DNA from: Vreelandella stevensii S18214
GTDB taxonomy: Bacteria > Pseudomonadota > Gammaproteobacteria > Pseudomonadales > Halomonadaceae
Length of the DNA: 64,000 bases
Assembly (NCBI RefSeq): GCF_000275725.1
Contig: NZ_AJTS01000013.1
Span: 25,242 to 89,241, forward strand
Direction of reading: 5' to 3'
The notes beneath the pieces are model-generated. The model was not told where the DNA came from and did not search any database. It worked only from the letters and a program-made list of their open reading frames with translations. Both the position numbers and the translations under genes were made by a program. Shown piece by piece: positions 46,038-55,053 of the stretch. The stretch's first letter is position 1. Each line of letters opens with the position of its first letter.

Positions 46038-47722
46038 CCTGAATCCGTGAGACCGGCCCTCGGAAGCACTTCTAACCCACTGACCTGCATGGCAATATAG
46101 CCATTATCGCCATTCACCCAGACAGTGCCATGCCCAACATAAAGTTCCGCGCCAGTCGCCGCACCCTCACCAGCCACGCCGGGCTGTCCATCATCGGGCA
46201 ATGCTTCGAGATCGCTGGCGTCGACAGCATCGACAGCCGCTTCCCCACCACGCTGGGCATGCGCACCAGTGACGTGATCAAGAGCTACCTGGGCCTGCTG
46301 TGTCTGGGCATGAGCGACTATGACGCTGTCGAGAACTTCCGCCGCGACAAGCCCTTCCAACAACTGCTGACCCTGCAGAAGGTGCCGAGCGCGGCGACGT
46401 TGCGACAGCGGCTGGAGAAACTTGCCGCCAACGACCTGCAGGCGCGCACCGCCACCTGGTCCACGACCCTGCTGTCACTGATCGAAGCACCGATCACCGC
46501 CGAGACGACGCACGTCTGCCTGGACATCGACACCTTCGTCATGGACAACAGCAACTCGAAGAAGGAAGGCGTCTCGCGGACCTACCAGAAGGTCGATGGC
46601 TACACCCCGATCGCCGCCTATCTGGGCAACGAAGGGTGGTGCCTGGGTCTGGAACTGCGGCCTGGCAAGCAGCACACCATGAAGGAGAGCAACGCCTTCC
46701 TGGAGCGGGTACTGCCTCGCGCCCAATGCCTGACCAGGCAACCGATCCTGTTACGCGAGGACAGCGGCTTCGACAGCCAGGCGCACCTGGCGCTTCTCGA
46801 ACAGCAACGCCAGGTCTTTGCCGACGAGGGGCGCCGGCTCGACTATGTCGTCAAATGGAACCCGCGCGGCTCGGCCACGGCTGATCGAGATACCTGGCTG
46901 GCGGTGGCGGCGGACTACTGGGAAGAGCTGCGTCCTGGCAAGCGCCAGGCGCTGTGGCCGCAGACCGTCTCGATCCACGACGACAACAAGACCGAATACG
47001 TCGTCCAACGCGTGATGCGCCTGGTAGAGCGCACCGCCGATCGCGATGGCCAGTTGCTGCTCGAACCGGACTATGAGTTGGAAGGCTGGTGGACCAGCCT
47101 GGACGAGGCGCCGGAGGCGGTGATCAAGCGCTACCAGGCGCATGCCACCCATGAGCAGTTTCACAGCGAGATCAAGACCGATCTCGACCTGGAGCGCTTG
47201 CCGTCCGGCAAGTTCGCCACCAACGATCTGATCCTGCATCTCGCCCAGTTGGCCTACAACATCCTGCGCCTGATGGGACAGCTAGGCATGACCGGCGAGC
47301 TGAGCCCGGTTCGCCACCCGGCCAAGCGGCGCCGGCTGCGCACCGTGCTACAAGAGTTGGTGCACCGTGCGGCTCTCGTGATTCACAAGGCACGGCAGAT
47401 CATCCTCGACTTCGGGCAGGATATCGGGCGCATGACGGTGCTCAAGACGCTGCGGAGCCGACTGCGTTATCCACGAGGAACGCCATGCTGACCGTCAATC
47501 GGCGACACTCTATCCACAAGCAGTTCCAGGCGACACGCGATCGCCAGATATGTCGTGCCTGGCGGGTGGAAAGGCATGACAAAACGGGCCGTCAGCACTG
47601 ATCAGCACGGTGGGTTTTGGCAATAACGGGCTTGCGAAAGCCAACTTGCACGGGGCGAATGATCAAAAAGTGCTCGCTGGCGGTGATAGGGAAAGTGTCG
47701 GCGCCGGCTTCACGGATTCAGG
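46038..47722. mobile_element. IS1380-family insertion sequence
   Basis: A 1685-bp element with inverted ends starting CCTGAATCCGTGAGACCGG on the left and, as complement of the right end, CCTGAATCCGTGAAGCCGG. A direct repeat of TTAAT (46033-46037 and 47723-47727) flanks it as target duplication. It carries one intact transposase and marks the right edge of the accessory region. Confidence 0.92.
46130..47491 (+). CDS. IS1380-family transposase
   Basis: A 453-residue DDE_Tnp_1-type transposase of the IS1380 group: first Asp in HVCLDIDTFVMDN, second in LLREDSGFDSQAHL, Glu in THEQFHSEIKTDLDLERLPSGKF. The frame is full length with no interruption, so the element may be functional. Confidence 0.93.
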   Translation: MPNIKFRASRRTLTSHAGLSIIGQCFEIAGVDSIDSRFPTTLGMRTSDVIKSYLGLLCLGMSDYDAVENFRRDKPFQQLLTLQKVPSAATLRQRLEKLAANDLQARTATWSTTLLSLIEAPITAETTHVCLDIDTFVMDNSNSKKEGVSRTYQKVDGYTPIAAYLGNEGWCLGLELRPGKQHTMKESNAFLERVLPRAQCLTRQPILLREDSGFDSQAHLALLEQQRQVFADEGRRLDYVVKWNPRGSATADRDTWLAVAADYWEELRPGKRQALWPQTVSIHDDNKTEYVVQRVMRLVERTADRDGQLLLEPDYELEGWWTSLDEAPEAVIKRYQAHATHEQFHSEIKTDLDLERLPSGKFATNDLILHLAQLAYNILRLMGQLGMTGELSPVRHPAKRRRLRTVLQELVHRAALVIHKARQIILDFGQDIGRMTVLKTLRSRLRYPRGTPC

Positions 47723-47785
47723 TTAATGTTAATGGCCAATTAATCTGACCCACCTGAGCCATGTTTATTGAACTATGCCAGCGGC

Positions 47786-48682
47786 TCATGGCAGGCTCCT
47801 CCAGTTCCACTCGCTGCGTGCTACGGCATCATGGGCGTGCAGGCTTTCAGCGTGCACCACCTTGAGCGCAAAGCCTGAGAGGAAAGAGTGTTGCGACAGG
47901 GTGTGGTGCAGGCGACGGGCGGCATCCTCGCAGAACATCAGGTTTTGGCCATTGGCCAGCGCAAAAGCCTGCTCATCGATACGCTTGACGGCAGTTTGCA
48001 GAGCCGTGCCCAGGGCGTGTTCCACTTTGTCGACCAGGGCCAGCAGTGGCAGGTCGTTCTCGCCGTCTGCCAGCCGAACCTTGACATGGGCCTGGCTGCG
48101 CTGACTGTGGGGCGTGGCCAGAATGCCCTGTTCGCTGCCCAGCCAGGCGTGGACGGCCTCGCGGCTGACGGGCATATCGGTGAAGTCTTCGGCAAACGCC
48201 TGCTGAATCAGCTGACGGGCCAGCGCTGCAGAGCAAGGGCAGGTGGAGGAGTAGCCAACGCTGAGGCTCAGCTCTGCGTCGAACCCGTCAGGCCCCAGGC
48301 GGCAGCGGAGGGTGAAAGGGTAGGTTTTCCATCCGGCGAGCGGGCTGATCAGCGCAGGGCGATTGAGCAGGGCATCGCCTGCCAGCTCCAGAAATGCCTG
48401 CTGGGAAAGGTCCTCATGGCTGGCCAGAAACGTGTTCAGGATCTGGCGAACAGTGCCCAGGGTGAGTTGCTGATGTTCAAGGGCCGCCAGGGCCAGGTAG
48501 AGCCGCGACATGTGGATACCGCGGGCCTGGCGGTCGTCCAGGCTGACGCCTGCCGACGCGCGGCCTGCCAGAGTGTGGCCCGCTACCTTCAGCGGCAGTG
48601 CGATGCCTTCCATGCCCACCCAGCTTAGCGTGCCATGCAGGCGGCTGGAGGTGCGGGCGATGTCTTGCAGCGTGTGATTCAT
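47786..48682 (-). CDS. folE2: GTP cyclohydrolase IB (zinc-independent FolE2)
   Basis: A 298-residue GCYH-IB (COG1469) enzyme: SVGYSSTCPCSAALARQ holds the metal-binding Cys, HSQRSQAHVKVR the His region, then a C-terminal ..RLHHTLSQHSFLSGF and VVHAESLHAHDAVA. It makes dihydroneopterin triphosphate from GTP for folate (and queuosine) synthesis and can use metals other than zinc, unlike FolE. A Zur-box-like site lies 28 bp upstream of the ATG at 48682, so it should be switched on when zinc is scarce. Monocistronic. Confidence 0.92.
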   Translation of the reverse strand: MNHTLQDIARTSSRLHGTLSWVGMEGIALPLKVAGHTLAGRASAGVSLDDRQARGIHMSRLYLALAALEHQQLTLGTVRQILNTFLASHEDLSQQAFLELAGDALLNRPALISPLAGWKTYPFTLRCRLGPDGFDAELSLSVGYSSTCPCSAALARQLIQQAFAEDFTDMPVSREAVHAWLGSEQGILATPHSQRSQAHVKVRLADGENDLPLLALVDKVEHALGTALQTAVKRIDEQAFALANGQNLMFCEDAARRLHHTLSQHSFLSGFALKVVHAESLHAHDAVARSEWNWRSLP

Positions 48683-48709
48683 GAGCAGCTCGGCGGTCAA
48701 TTGATGGAA

Positions 48710-48724
48710 TGTTATAACATAACA
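48710..48724. promoter_or_regulatory. Zur box upstream of folE2
   Basis: TGTTATAACATAACA matches the gammaproteobacterial Zur consensus core TGTTATAWTATAACA at 14 of 15 positions, and the flanks (GAA.. and ..AAAT) also agree. It is placed 28-42 bp in front of folE2, overlapping the expected promoter. Confidence 0.75.
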
Positions 48725-48883
48725 AATACTCGATGCGATGATAGCTCGCTGCCCTCGTGTGTGCAAATGGCCAATAACCAGTGACAGGCGCTGAATCGAC
48801 GTTTCTTTTTGAAACGAATCTGGCATCATTGATAATTATTCTTATGTTGATGTTGGCAACATATTCTATCGAGAGGGCTAGGC

Positions 48884-50191
48884 ATGGCGTTGAGTGCAAA
48901 GGGATGGGGCGTGGCGGCAGCAGGTGTGCTGGTGGTTGGCGCTGGTGGGTATGTCGCAGCTCAGGCGATGGTGGGCAATCAGGTGGAGCAGGCGCTGGCC
49001 GATAGCCTCGCCGAGCTGGATCGGTCGGTCTCCTACGAGGTGCATGATGTGCAGATCGACAAGGGCCTCTTCGATACCCGAGCCACGGCCACGATCGCCA
49101 TGCGCGGGTTCGAAGACGCCACGGCGGACGTCAACCTGTTCGTCAAGCACGGGGCGCTGAGCGCTGATATTACCGGCGAAATCGTGCCCAATCAGGCTCT
49201 GGTGCAGGGCGTCATCGATATCGACCTCAAGGCAACACGTTCCGCCATCGAAGGGCAGCTGAGCGCCACCGAGCTGGATGGCGTGGCGCTGGATGTGCTG
49301 GTCGACCAGCTGGTGGTGGGGCTCGATCGCGGTGCCGACGGGCATTGGCACCTGGATACCCGGGCTCAGGAAATCACCTACCATGGCGACAATGAAACCG
49401 TGCGCATGGTGACGCCACGGCTGATCCTGAACACTCGTCATCACGAAGGCGAACCCGTGCTGCTGCAGAGTCTCGACATACCGCGCACGGAAATATTCGT
49501 GGAAGGCGTGCGGGTCTACCTGGAGGGCATGGAGTCGGAGAGCGAGTCACGAGGGGAGACCATTGTCCACCAGAGCGGCCATTTCCGGATTGCCGAGATG
49601 GGCGTGGATGATACGTCCTTTGGTAGCCTGGCCTTCGAGGTGAGTGCCGACAACTGGGACCTGGAGGCGCTGCAAGCCTTTCAGGAAGCCTATGCCCCCC
49701 TCATGGCCATGCACCTGGATGCCGAAGAGCGCGGCGTGCCGGTGGATGCCGAGCAAGAGCGTGTGCTGATGGCCGAGGCTCTGGAAAGCAGCTACGCCAT
49801 GCTGGTTGCCAGCCCCACCATGGCCATCGACCCCCTGCAGGCCCATATCGTACTGCCCGACCTGGGCATCGACTTCAAGCCTCGGCTCACTACGCACATG
49901 GCCTTCGACGGTCAGGACCTCGCCAAAGGCGCGCTCTACGGTGCCTTCTGGCCGGTTGGGCAGCCGTTACCCCAGGGCCTGATGAGCGAAGAGCAGATGA
50001 TGAGCCCCTTCGAGGCTCAGGAGTATCTCAGCCGTCGCCTGAGCCTGGCGTTGACCGTAACCACACCTCCCGATCTGGTATTGGGCTTTATTCCGATGCC
50101 ATTTGCCGCCATGCTGGACAGCGAGGCGGAAGAGCAGGAAGTGCTTTGGCAAGAAGGAAGCCTGATGATCAATGGTCAGCCGATCATGTAA
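48884..50191 (+). CDS. DUF945 (YdgA-like) envelope protein
   Basis: A 435-residue DUF945 family protein. An N-terminal membrane anchor (GVAAAGVLVVGAGGYVAAQAM, residues 8-28) leads into a large periplasmic beta-rich domain with the family features SVSYEVHDVQIDKGLFDTRATA and DITGEIVPNQA. The role of DUF945 is not established; homologues associate with the inner membrane. It is divergent from folE2 and 48 bp before lemA, and the next three genes run in the same direction. Confidence 0.8.
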   Translation: MALSAKGWGVAAAGVLVVGAGGYVAAQAMVGNQVEQALADSLAELDRSVSYEVHDVQIDKGLFDTRATATIAMRGFEDATADVNLFVKHGALSADITGEIVPNQALVQGVIDIDLKATRSAIEGQLSATELDGVALDVLVDQLVVGLDRGADGHWHLDTRAQEITYHGDNETVRMVTPRLILNTRHHEGEPVLLQSLDIPRTEIFVEGVRVYLEGMESESESRGETIVHQSGHFRIAEMGVDDTSFGSLAFEVSADNWDLEALQAFQEAYAPLMAMHLDAEERGVPVDAEQERVLMAEALESSYAMLVASPTMAIDPLQAHIVLPDLGIDFKPRLTTHMAFDGQDLAKGALYGAFWPVGQPLPQGLMSEEQMMSPFEAQEYLSRRLSLALTVTTPPDLVLGFIPMPFAAMLDSEAEEQEVLWQEGSLMINGQPIM

Positions 50192-50239
50192 TGGGGCACA
50201 CCCGCTCTCCATGAATCTGGGTCTACGGAAGGAAATATC

Positions 50240-50836
50240 ATGATGCTCACTGTGGTTATCGTGCTGGTGGTGATAGCTCTGATCGCCGTCTATATGGTGT
50301 CGGTGTACAACCGACTGGTGTCGCTGCGCAACCGCTTTCAAAACAGCTTTGCGCAAATCGAGGTGCAGCTGAAGCGGCGTCACGACTTGATTCCCAACCT
50401 GGTGGAAACCGCCAAGGGCTACCTCAGTCATGAGCGGGAAACGCTGCAGGCGGTGATCGAAGCGCGTAACACCGCCGCCGCTGGCCTGAAAGCCGCCGCG
50501 GCCAATCCTGGCAGTGCCGAGGCCATTGCGCAGCTAGGAGGCGCAGAGGGCGCGTTGACTCAGGCCATGGGGCGGCTGAACGTGGTCATGGAAGCCTACC
50601 CGGACCTGAAAGCCTCGCAGAACATGCAGCAGCTATCGGAAGAGCTGACCAGCACCGAAAACAAGGTGGCGTTTGCCCGTCAGGCGTTCAACGACGCGGT
50701 GATGCACTACAACACCTATCGCCAGAGTTTCCCACCGATTGCCGTGGCGGGCATGCTGGGACATGGGCAGGATGCCACGCTGCTGACCTTCGAAGACAGC
50801 GCCCAACTGCAAACGGCGCCGAGCGTCTCGTTCTAG
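50240..50836 (+). CDS. lemA: LemA family protein
   Basis: A 198-residue LemA protein: one N-terminal membrane helix (TVVIVLVVIALIAVYMVSVYN), then SLRNRFQNSFAQIEVQLKRRHDLIPNLVETAKGY and long helices forming a four-helix bundle, with the end ENKVAFARQAFNDAVMHYNTYR. LemA function is unknown but it commonly neighbours an M48 protease, as here (42-bp gap). Inner-membrane anchored. Confidence 0.93.
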   Translation: MMLTVVIVLVVIALIAVYMVSVYNRLVSLRNRFQNSFAQIEVQLKRRHDLIPNLVETAKGYLSHERETLQAVIEARNTAAAGLKAAAANPGSAEAIAQLGGAEGALTQAMGRLNVVMEAYPDLKASQNMQQLSEELTSTENKVAFARQAFNDAVMHYNTYRQSFPPIAVAGMLGHGQDATLLTFEDSAQLQTAPSVSF

Positions 50837-50878
50837 ACGTGATGCCCAGGCCCGGGTGACCACAGGGAGGCCAATGCC

Positions 50879-52855
50879 ATGGATTTCTTTACCGCACAAG
50901 ACAACGCCAGGCGCAGCACGGGCCGCTGGGTGGTGCTGTTGCTCCTCGCCATCGTCTCGTTGATCGGCGTGACCACGCTGGTGGTGGCCATTGCGCTGTA
51001 CATGATGGGCGCCAGCGGCAGTCAGGCTCAGCCGGTCGAGCAGGGGGTGTTGACCATGCTCTCCTGGCAGCTGCTGGCGGCGGTGGCCGTCGGCGTGCTG
51101 GCGCTGGTGGGGTTCGGGGGGCTGTACAAGCAGCGCCAGCTGCGTCGAGGTGGCCGTGTGGTGGCGGAAGCGCTGGGTGGCCGTCTGATCAACCTCGACA
51201 CGCGCGATCACGACGAGCGGCGGATCCTGAATGTAGTCGAGGAGATGGCCATTGCCTCCGGAACGCCGGTGCCTGCGGTATACGTGCTGGAAGAGGAGGG
51301 GATCAATGCCTTTGCGGCCGGTTATCAGCCTGCCGATGCAGTGGTGGGCATTACCCGAGGCGCCATTCGGCAGCTCACCCGCGATGAGCTGCAGGGGGTG
51401 GTCGCCCATGAGTTCAGTCATATTCTGCACGGCGACATGCGCCTGAACATCCGGCTGGTGAGCCTGCTGCATGGCGTGCTGCTGATTGGTCTGGCAGGCG
51501 GCATGATGTTGCGCAGCTTGCGCTTTCGAAGAGTCAGCAACAACAAGCGCGACAACTCGGCGGCGGTAGTGCTGGGCCTTGGGCTGGCGCTCACCTTGAT
51601 CGGCTACGCGGGCACTTTCTTTGGCGGGCTGATCAAATCGGCGGTGAGCCGTCAACGGGAGTATCTGGCCGACGCGGCAGCCGTGCAGTACACCCGCAAC
51701 CCACAGGGGATAGGCGGTGCGCTGGTGAAAGTGGGTGCCCATGCCAAGGGCTCGCACCTCTCGGCACCTCAGGCGGCCGAATTCAGCCACCTGTTTTTCA
51801 GTCAAGGAGTGTCGTCGGGGCTAAGCCAGCTCATGGCGACGCATCCGCCGCTCAAGTCGCGCATTCAGCGCGTTCTGCCCGACTGGCACGGTCGTTTCGA
51901 AGCCTTGCAGCCAGCGCCTTCGCAGCAAGAGCCCGACACCCCTGGTGCCGAGGCAGACCAACGCTCCCATGGCCGCCGGATGGGAGGTGTGTCCACGTCT
52001 CCCGAGGCGCTGTTCAGTATGGCGGCCATGCAGGTGGCGCTGGGGGCCATGGGGCAGCCCGATCCACGCCATTTGCAAAAGGCCCGCGACGTGATCGATG
52101 CCTTGCCCGCCACCCTGGTAGAGGCCGCCCATGAACCCTACAGTGCCAGGGCGCTGATCTACGCCATGCTGCTGAGCGACGATGATGCCGAACGCACACA
52201 GCAGTTGGCGGCGCTGGAGGCCGTGGCGCTGCCGGATGTGTTCGCAGCATTGCATACCCTCAAGGAGCAGGTGGCCCGGCTCGACGTACAGCTGCGCCTG
52301 CCGCTGATCGAACTTGCCCTGCCTGCGCTCACCTCGCTTTCCACACAGCAGGCCCAGCACTTCAGGCTCTGTATGGAGCGTTTGATCCATAGCGACGGCA
52401 AGGTCAGCCTGTTCGAGTGGACGCTCTACCAGCTGCTGCTGAGCCATCTGAGCGAGCGTCACGGCGGTGCTGAAACCCTGACGTTGGAACAGACCCAGGC
52501 CGAATGTCAGCGGTTGTTGGGCGTGTTGGCTGAGGCGGGAGTGGCACCAGGGCAGGCGGGTGACGAGGCCGTGGCTGCCGCGCTGCGGGCTGCCCAGGCC
52601 TCGCTGCCTTTCACGTTGTCTTCCCTGCAAGACGCCGATGACATGCAGGCGCTCAGCCTGGCCGTAGAGCGCTTGCGCCGCTTGAAACCGCTGCATAAAG
52701 CCCGCTTGCTGAACGCCATGACCCGCTGTGTAGAACACAGTGGCGTGATTCGCGCCGCCGAGGCAGAGCTGTTCCGCGCGGTGGCCGATATGCTCGGCTG
52801 CCCAGTGCCGCCGCTGTTGGAAGAGCCCGACAGCGATACTCACTCCATGGGGTGA
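50879..52855 (+). CDS. M48-family membrane metalloprotease with C-terminal extension
   Basis: A 658-residue protein. Two membrane helices (near residues 17-42 and 60-82) precede the Ste24/HtpX-type catalytic domain with zinc motif VVAHEFSHILHGD (HExxH near residue 177) and third ligand in REYLADAAAVQY. Two more helices lie near 201 and 225. The C-terminal 300 residues (from TPGAEADQRS) are an Ala/Leu-rich helical extension not seen in HtpX. With lemA this forms the LemA-M48 module, probably membrane protein quality control. The extension may be a TerB-like helical domain, judging from RLIHSDGKVSLFEWTLYQLLL. Confidence 0.87.
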   Translation: MDFFTAQDNARRSTGRWVVLLLLAIVSLIGVTTLVVAIALYMMGASGSQAQPVEQGVLTMLSWQLLAAVAVGVLALVGFGGLYKQRQLRRGGRVVAEALGGRLINLDTRDHDERRILNVVEEMAIASGTPVPAVYVLEEEGINAFAAGYQPADAVVGITRGAIRQLTRDELQGVVAHEFSHILHGDMRLNIRLVSLLHGVLLIGLAGGMMLRSLRFRRVSNNKRDNSAAVVLGLGLALTLIGYAGTFFGGLIKSAVSRQREYLADAAAVQYTRNPQGIGGALVKVGAHAKGSHLSAPQAAEFSHLFFSQGVSSGLSQLMATHPPLKSRIQRVLPDWHGRFEALQPAPSQQEPDTPGAEADQRSHGRRMGGVSTSPEALFSMAAMQVALGAMGQPDPRHLQKARDVIDALPATLVEAAHEPYSARALIYAMLLSDDDAERTQQLAALEAVALPDVFAALHTLKEQVARLDVQLRLPLIELALPALTSLSTQQAQHFRLCMERLIHSDGKVSLFEWTLYQLLLSHLSERHGGAETLTLEQTQAECQRLLGVLAEAGVAPGQAGDEAVAAALRAAQASLPFTLSSLQDADDMQALSLAVERLRRLKPLHKARLLNAMTRCVEHSGVIRAAEAELFRAVADMLGCPVPPLLEEPDSDTHSMG

Positions 52856-52861
52856 ACGCCC

Positions 52862-53266
52862 ATGCCTTCATCGCTCCTACTGTTACTGGCCGATGCCGTG
52901 TTGCTGTTGCATGTGCTGTTCGTAGCCTTCGTGGTGCTGGGGCTAATGGCTATCTACCTGGGCGGTATTCTGGGCTGGTACTGGGTGCGCCACCGCCGGT
53001 TTCGGCTTGTTCATCTAGGCGCCATTGGTTATGTGGTCGTGCAAGCGTGGCTAGGAGCCGTCTGCCCGCTCACCACCCTGGAAATGGCGCTGCGTGCCGA
53101 AGCCGGTTCAGCCACTTACGCTGGTTCCTTCATTCAACACTGGCTCCAGCGGCTGCTCTACTACACGGCACCGGAGTGGGTGTTCGTGGCGGTATATACC
53201 CTGTTCGGTAGCTTGGTGCTGGCCAGCTGGTGGGTGGTGCGGCCCGTTGCCCGCCAGCGGGGGTGA
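52862..53266 (+). CDS. DUF2784 membrane protein
   Basis: A 134-residue DUF2784 integral membrane protein with about four helices: ADAVLLLHVLFVAFVVLGL at the N-terminus, then WYWVRHRRFRLVHLGAIGYVVVQAWLGAVCPLTTLE (typical of the family). It begins 6 bases after the protease stop and so is co-transcribed. Function unknown. Confidence 0.85.
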   Translation: MPSSLLLLLADAVLLLHVLFVAFVVLGLMAIYLGGILGWYWVRHRRFRLVHLGAIGYVVVQAWLGAVCPLTTLEMALRAEAGSATYAGSFIQHWLQRLLYYTAPEWVFVAVYTLFGSLVLASWWVVRPVARQRG

Positions 53267-53439
53267 GGTTTGCAGGGGCCTGCCGTAGTCCGTAATGCGT
53301 TGCAGAGTCGTGCTGGCAGGGAACGCGAGGTGCGTTAGGCTGAGGGGTACGTACGCCGTTTCGCCAAAGGGCCTGCCAGGGCAGGTGTCTGCTGGAGAAA
53401 GGGCGATCATGCAGAGTGCCAAGCGTAAAGAGGTGCAGG

Positions 53440-54687
53440 ATGACCAAACGACCAAATGGACAGGGTGACGCTTCGATAGCGACCGTTTCGTGCAAGACCG
53501 AGCAGCTGCTGCTGGCAGCGTTGGAGCGGGGTGGCAGCTGCCTGGAAACAGGGCGTTACTTGATCAGCTATCGAGACGGCCAGGTGGAAGAGGGCATCAA
53601 GGCACTGCAGCCCTTAACTTCCGTATTGCCGACGCGCGCGATTTCAGCGAGCAAGCGGTCAGCCTGGACGAAACCGGTGACGCCGAGGCGCTGGTATTTC
53701 CAGAGCTGGGCGTAGCCTTGGTGGGGGGCGATGCCTTGCAGCACCATGGTATGGACGTACTGGATAAGCTCGCGGTGAATAGCCCCATCGAGATCATCGA
53801 GCCCGAATATTTTGCCTTTTCGGAAAACTCGGAGTACTTGCGCGGTTTTCTGCGTGCCGCGACCACCATTGCCCGTGACATGGGGGTGGAGCTGGAGATG
53901 GAAAACGCCGTCGAAAAGCCAGAACAAGAGGGCCGCACCACCACCTGGGGGTGGGGCAGGTATCAAGGTCGCCGTGCTGGATACCGGGATGGACCTGGGC
54001 CACCCGGAGTTTGCGGGCCGTGAATTTGTCTCGCGCAGCTTCGTCGGCGAGCCGGTGCAGGACCTCAATGGGCATGGTACACACTGTATTGGAACCGCCT
54101 GCGGCCCGAAGTCTCCCCGCGGTGATACCCCCCGTTACGGGGTTGCCTTCGATGCCCAGGTGCTGGTGGGCAAAGTGTTGACCAACTCGGGCGCAGGCGT
54201 GTTGGCGGGGTTGAACTGGGCGATTGCCAATCGCTGTGAAGTGATCTCCATGTCACTGGGCAGCCAGAGCCCGGTACAGGCCGCCTACACCCATGCCGGT
54301 GCGGCAGCGCTACGCAACGACTGCCTGGTGATAGCAGCGGCGGGCAATTCAACCCTGCCAACCGGCGCCCCGGCGAACTCGCCCACGGTGATGTCGGTGG
54401 CTTCCCTGGACCCCAACCTGTCGGTGTCCAGCTTCTCCAATCATGGCAAGATCGAGCTGGCCGCTCCAGGGCGCGACGTGTTGTCTGCCTGGCCTCGGCC
54501 GACCTGTCACAAGGCCATCAGCGGTACCAGCATGGCGACTCCGCACGTGGCGGGCTGTGCGGCCCTTTGGGCCCAGTCGGATGCTTCATTGCGAGGCCGA
54601 AAACTGTGGGATCAGTTAATAGCCTCTGCTCGCCCTTTGCCGCTATCGCAAGAGCAGGTAGGCGCGGGGCTGGTACAAGCCCCTTAG
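53440..54687 (+). pseudogene. Subtilisin-like (S8) serine protease, frameshifted twice
   Basis: Coding in three pieces: an N-terminal pro-region in one frame (53440 to about 53615), a middle piece in the next frame (NFRIADARDFSEQAVSLDE.. to ..EQEGRTTT, about 53615-53940), and a catalytic domain back in the first frame (IKVAVLDTGMDLGHPEF.. to ..QVGAGLVQAP). The Asp (VLDTGMD), His (DLNGHGTHCIGT) and Ser (ISGTSMATPHVAG) sites of the S8 triad are all kept. The two shifts compensate, and the second falls in GGGGGTGGGG, a slippery G-run. It could be a recent pseudogene, an assembly error or phase variation. A small I9-like gene follows. Confidence 0.8.
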
Positions 54688-54773
54688 GCTGCGTGGTGCG
54701 CTGGCGGTCTTCTCCGGCCGTCCAGCGCATGCCCATCAACACGTGTGGCATTGATTTTCGGGAGATACCTTCA

Positions 54774-55013
54774 ATGGCAACGGTAACGCTCTGGCTGATC
54801 ACGATCTCCAGCGATCAGCCCATCCATGACATCGCCACGCGTCTCAGCGCCGAAGGGTTCACCGTCCGCGAGGTGCTGGAGGAGATCGGCTGCATTACCG
54901 GCGCCGCCGATGACGCTACCGTCCAGCGGCTCAAACGCGTGCAAGGAGTGCTAGACATCGCCCCGGATACGCCGATGGATGTGGGGCCACCAGGTACGGA
55001 TGAGACGTGGTGA
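54774..55013 (+). CDS. Small protein resembling a peptidase-inhibitor I9 / S8 propeptide
   Basis: A 79-residue protein: TVTLWLITISSDQPIHDIATRLSA then GFTVREVLEEIGCITGAAD and VQRLKRVQGVLDIAPDTPMDVG. The strand-helix-strand layout and the V(Q/A)RLKRVxGVxDIxPD end are like S8 propeptides and standalone I9 inhibitors, which fold against the protease. It is placed 86 bp after the subtilisin-like gene, in the same direction, so it probably acts as chaperone or inhibitor in trans. I9 membership is inferred, not certain. Confidence 0.55.
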   Translation: MATVTLWLITISSDQPIHDIATRLSAEGFTVREVLEEIGCITGAADDATVQRLKRVQGVLDIAPDTPMDVGPPGTDETW

Positions 55014-55053
55014 TCATGGCTTTTTGCGGGCTCATCAATCGAATGTGGCCGAT

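Noticed and set aside
45760-46363. Frames on the minus strand spanning the left end of the IS1380 element
   Set aside because: They cross the IS boundary and run antisense to the transposase start, so they cannot be ancestral genes.
48831-48849. A Fur-box-like sequence (GATAATTATTCTTATG) before the DUF945 gene
   Set aside because: Only about 12 of 19 positions agree with the Fur consensus and symmetry is poor. No iron-related gene is nearby.
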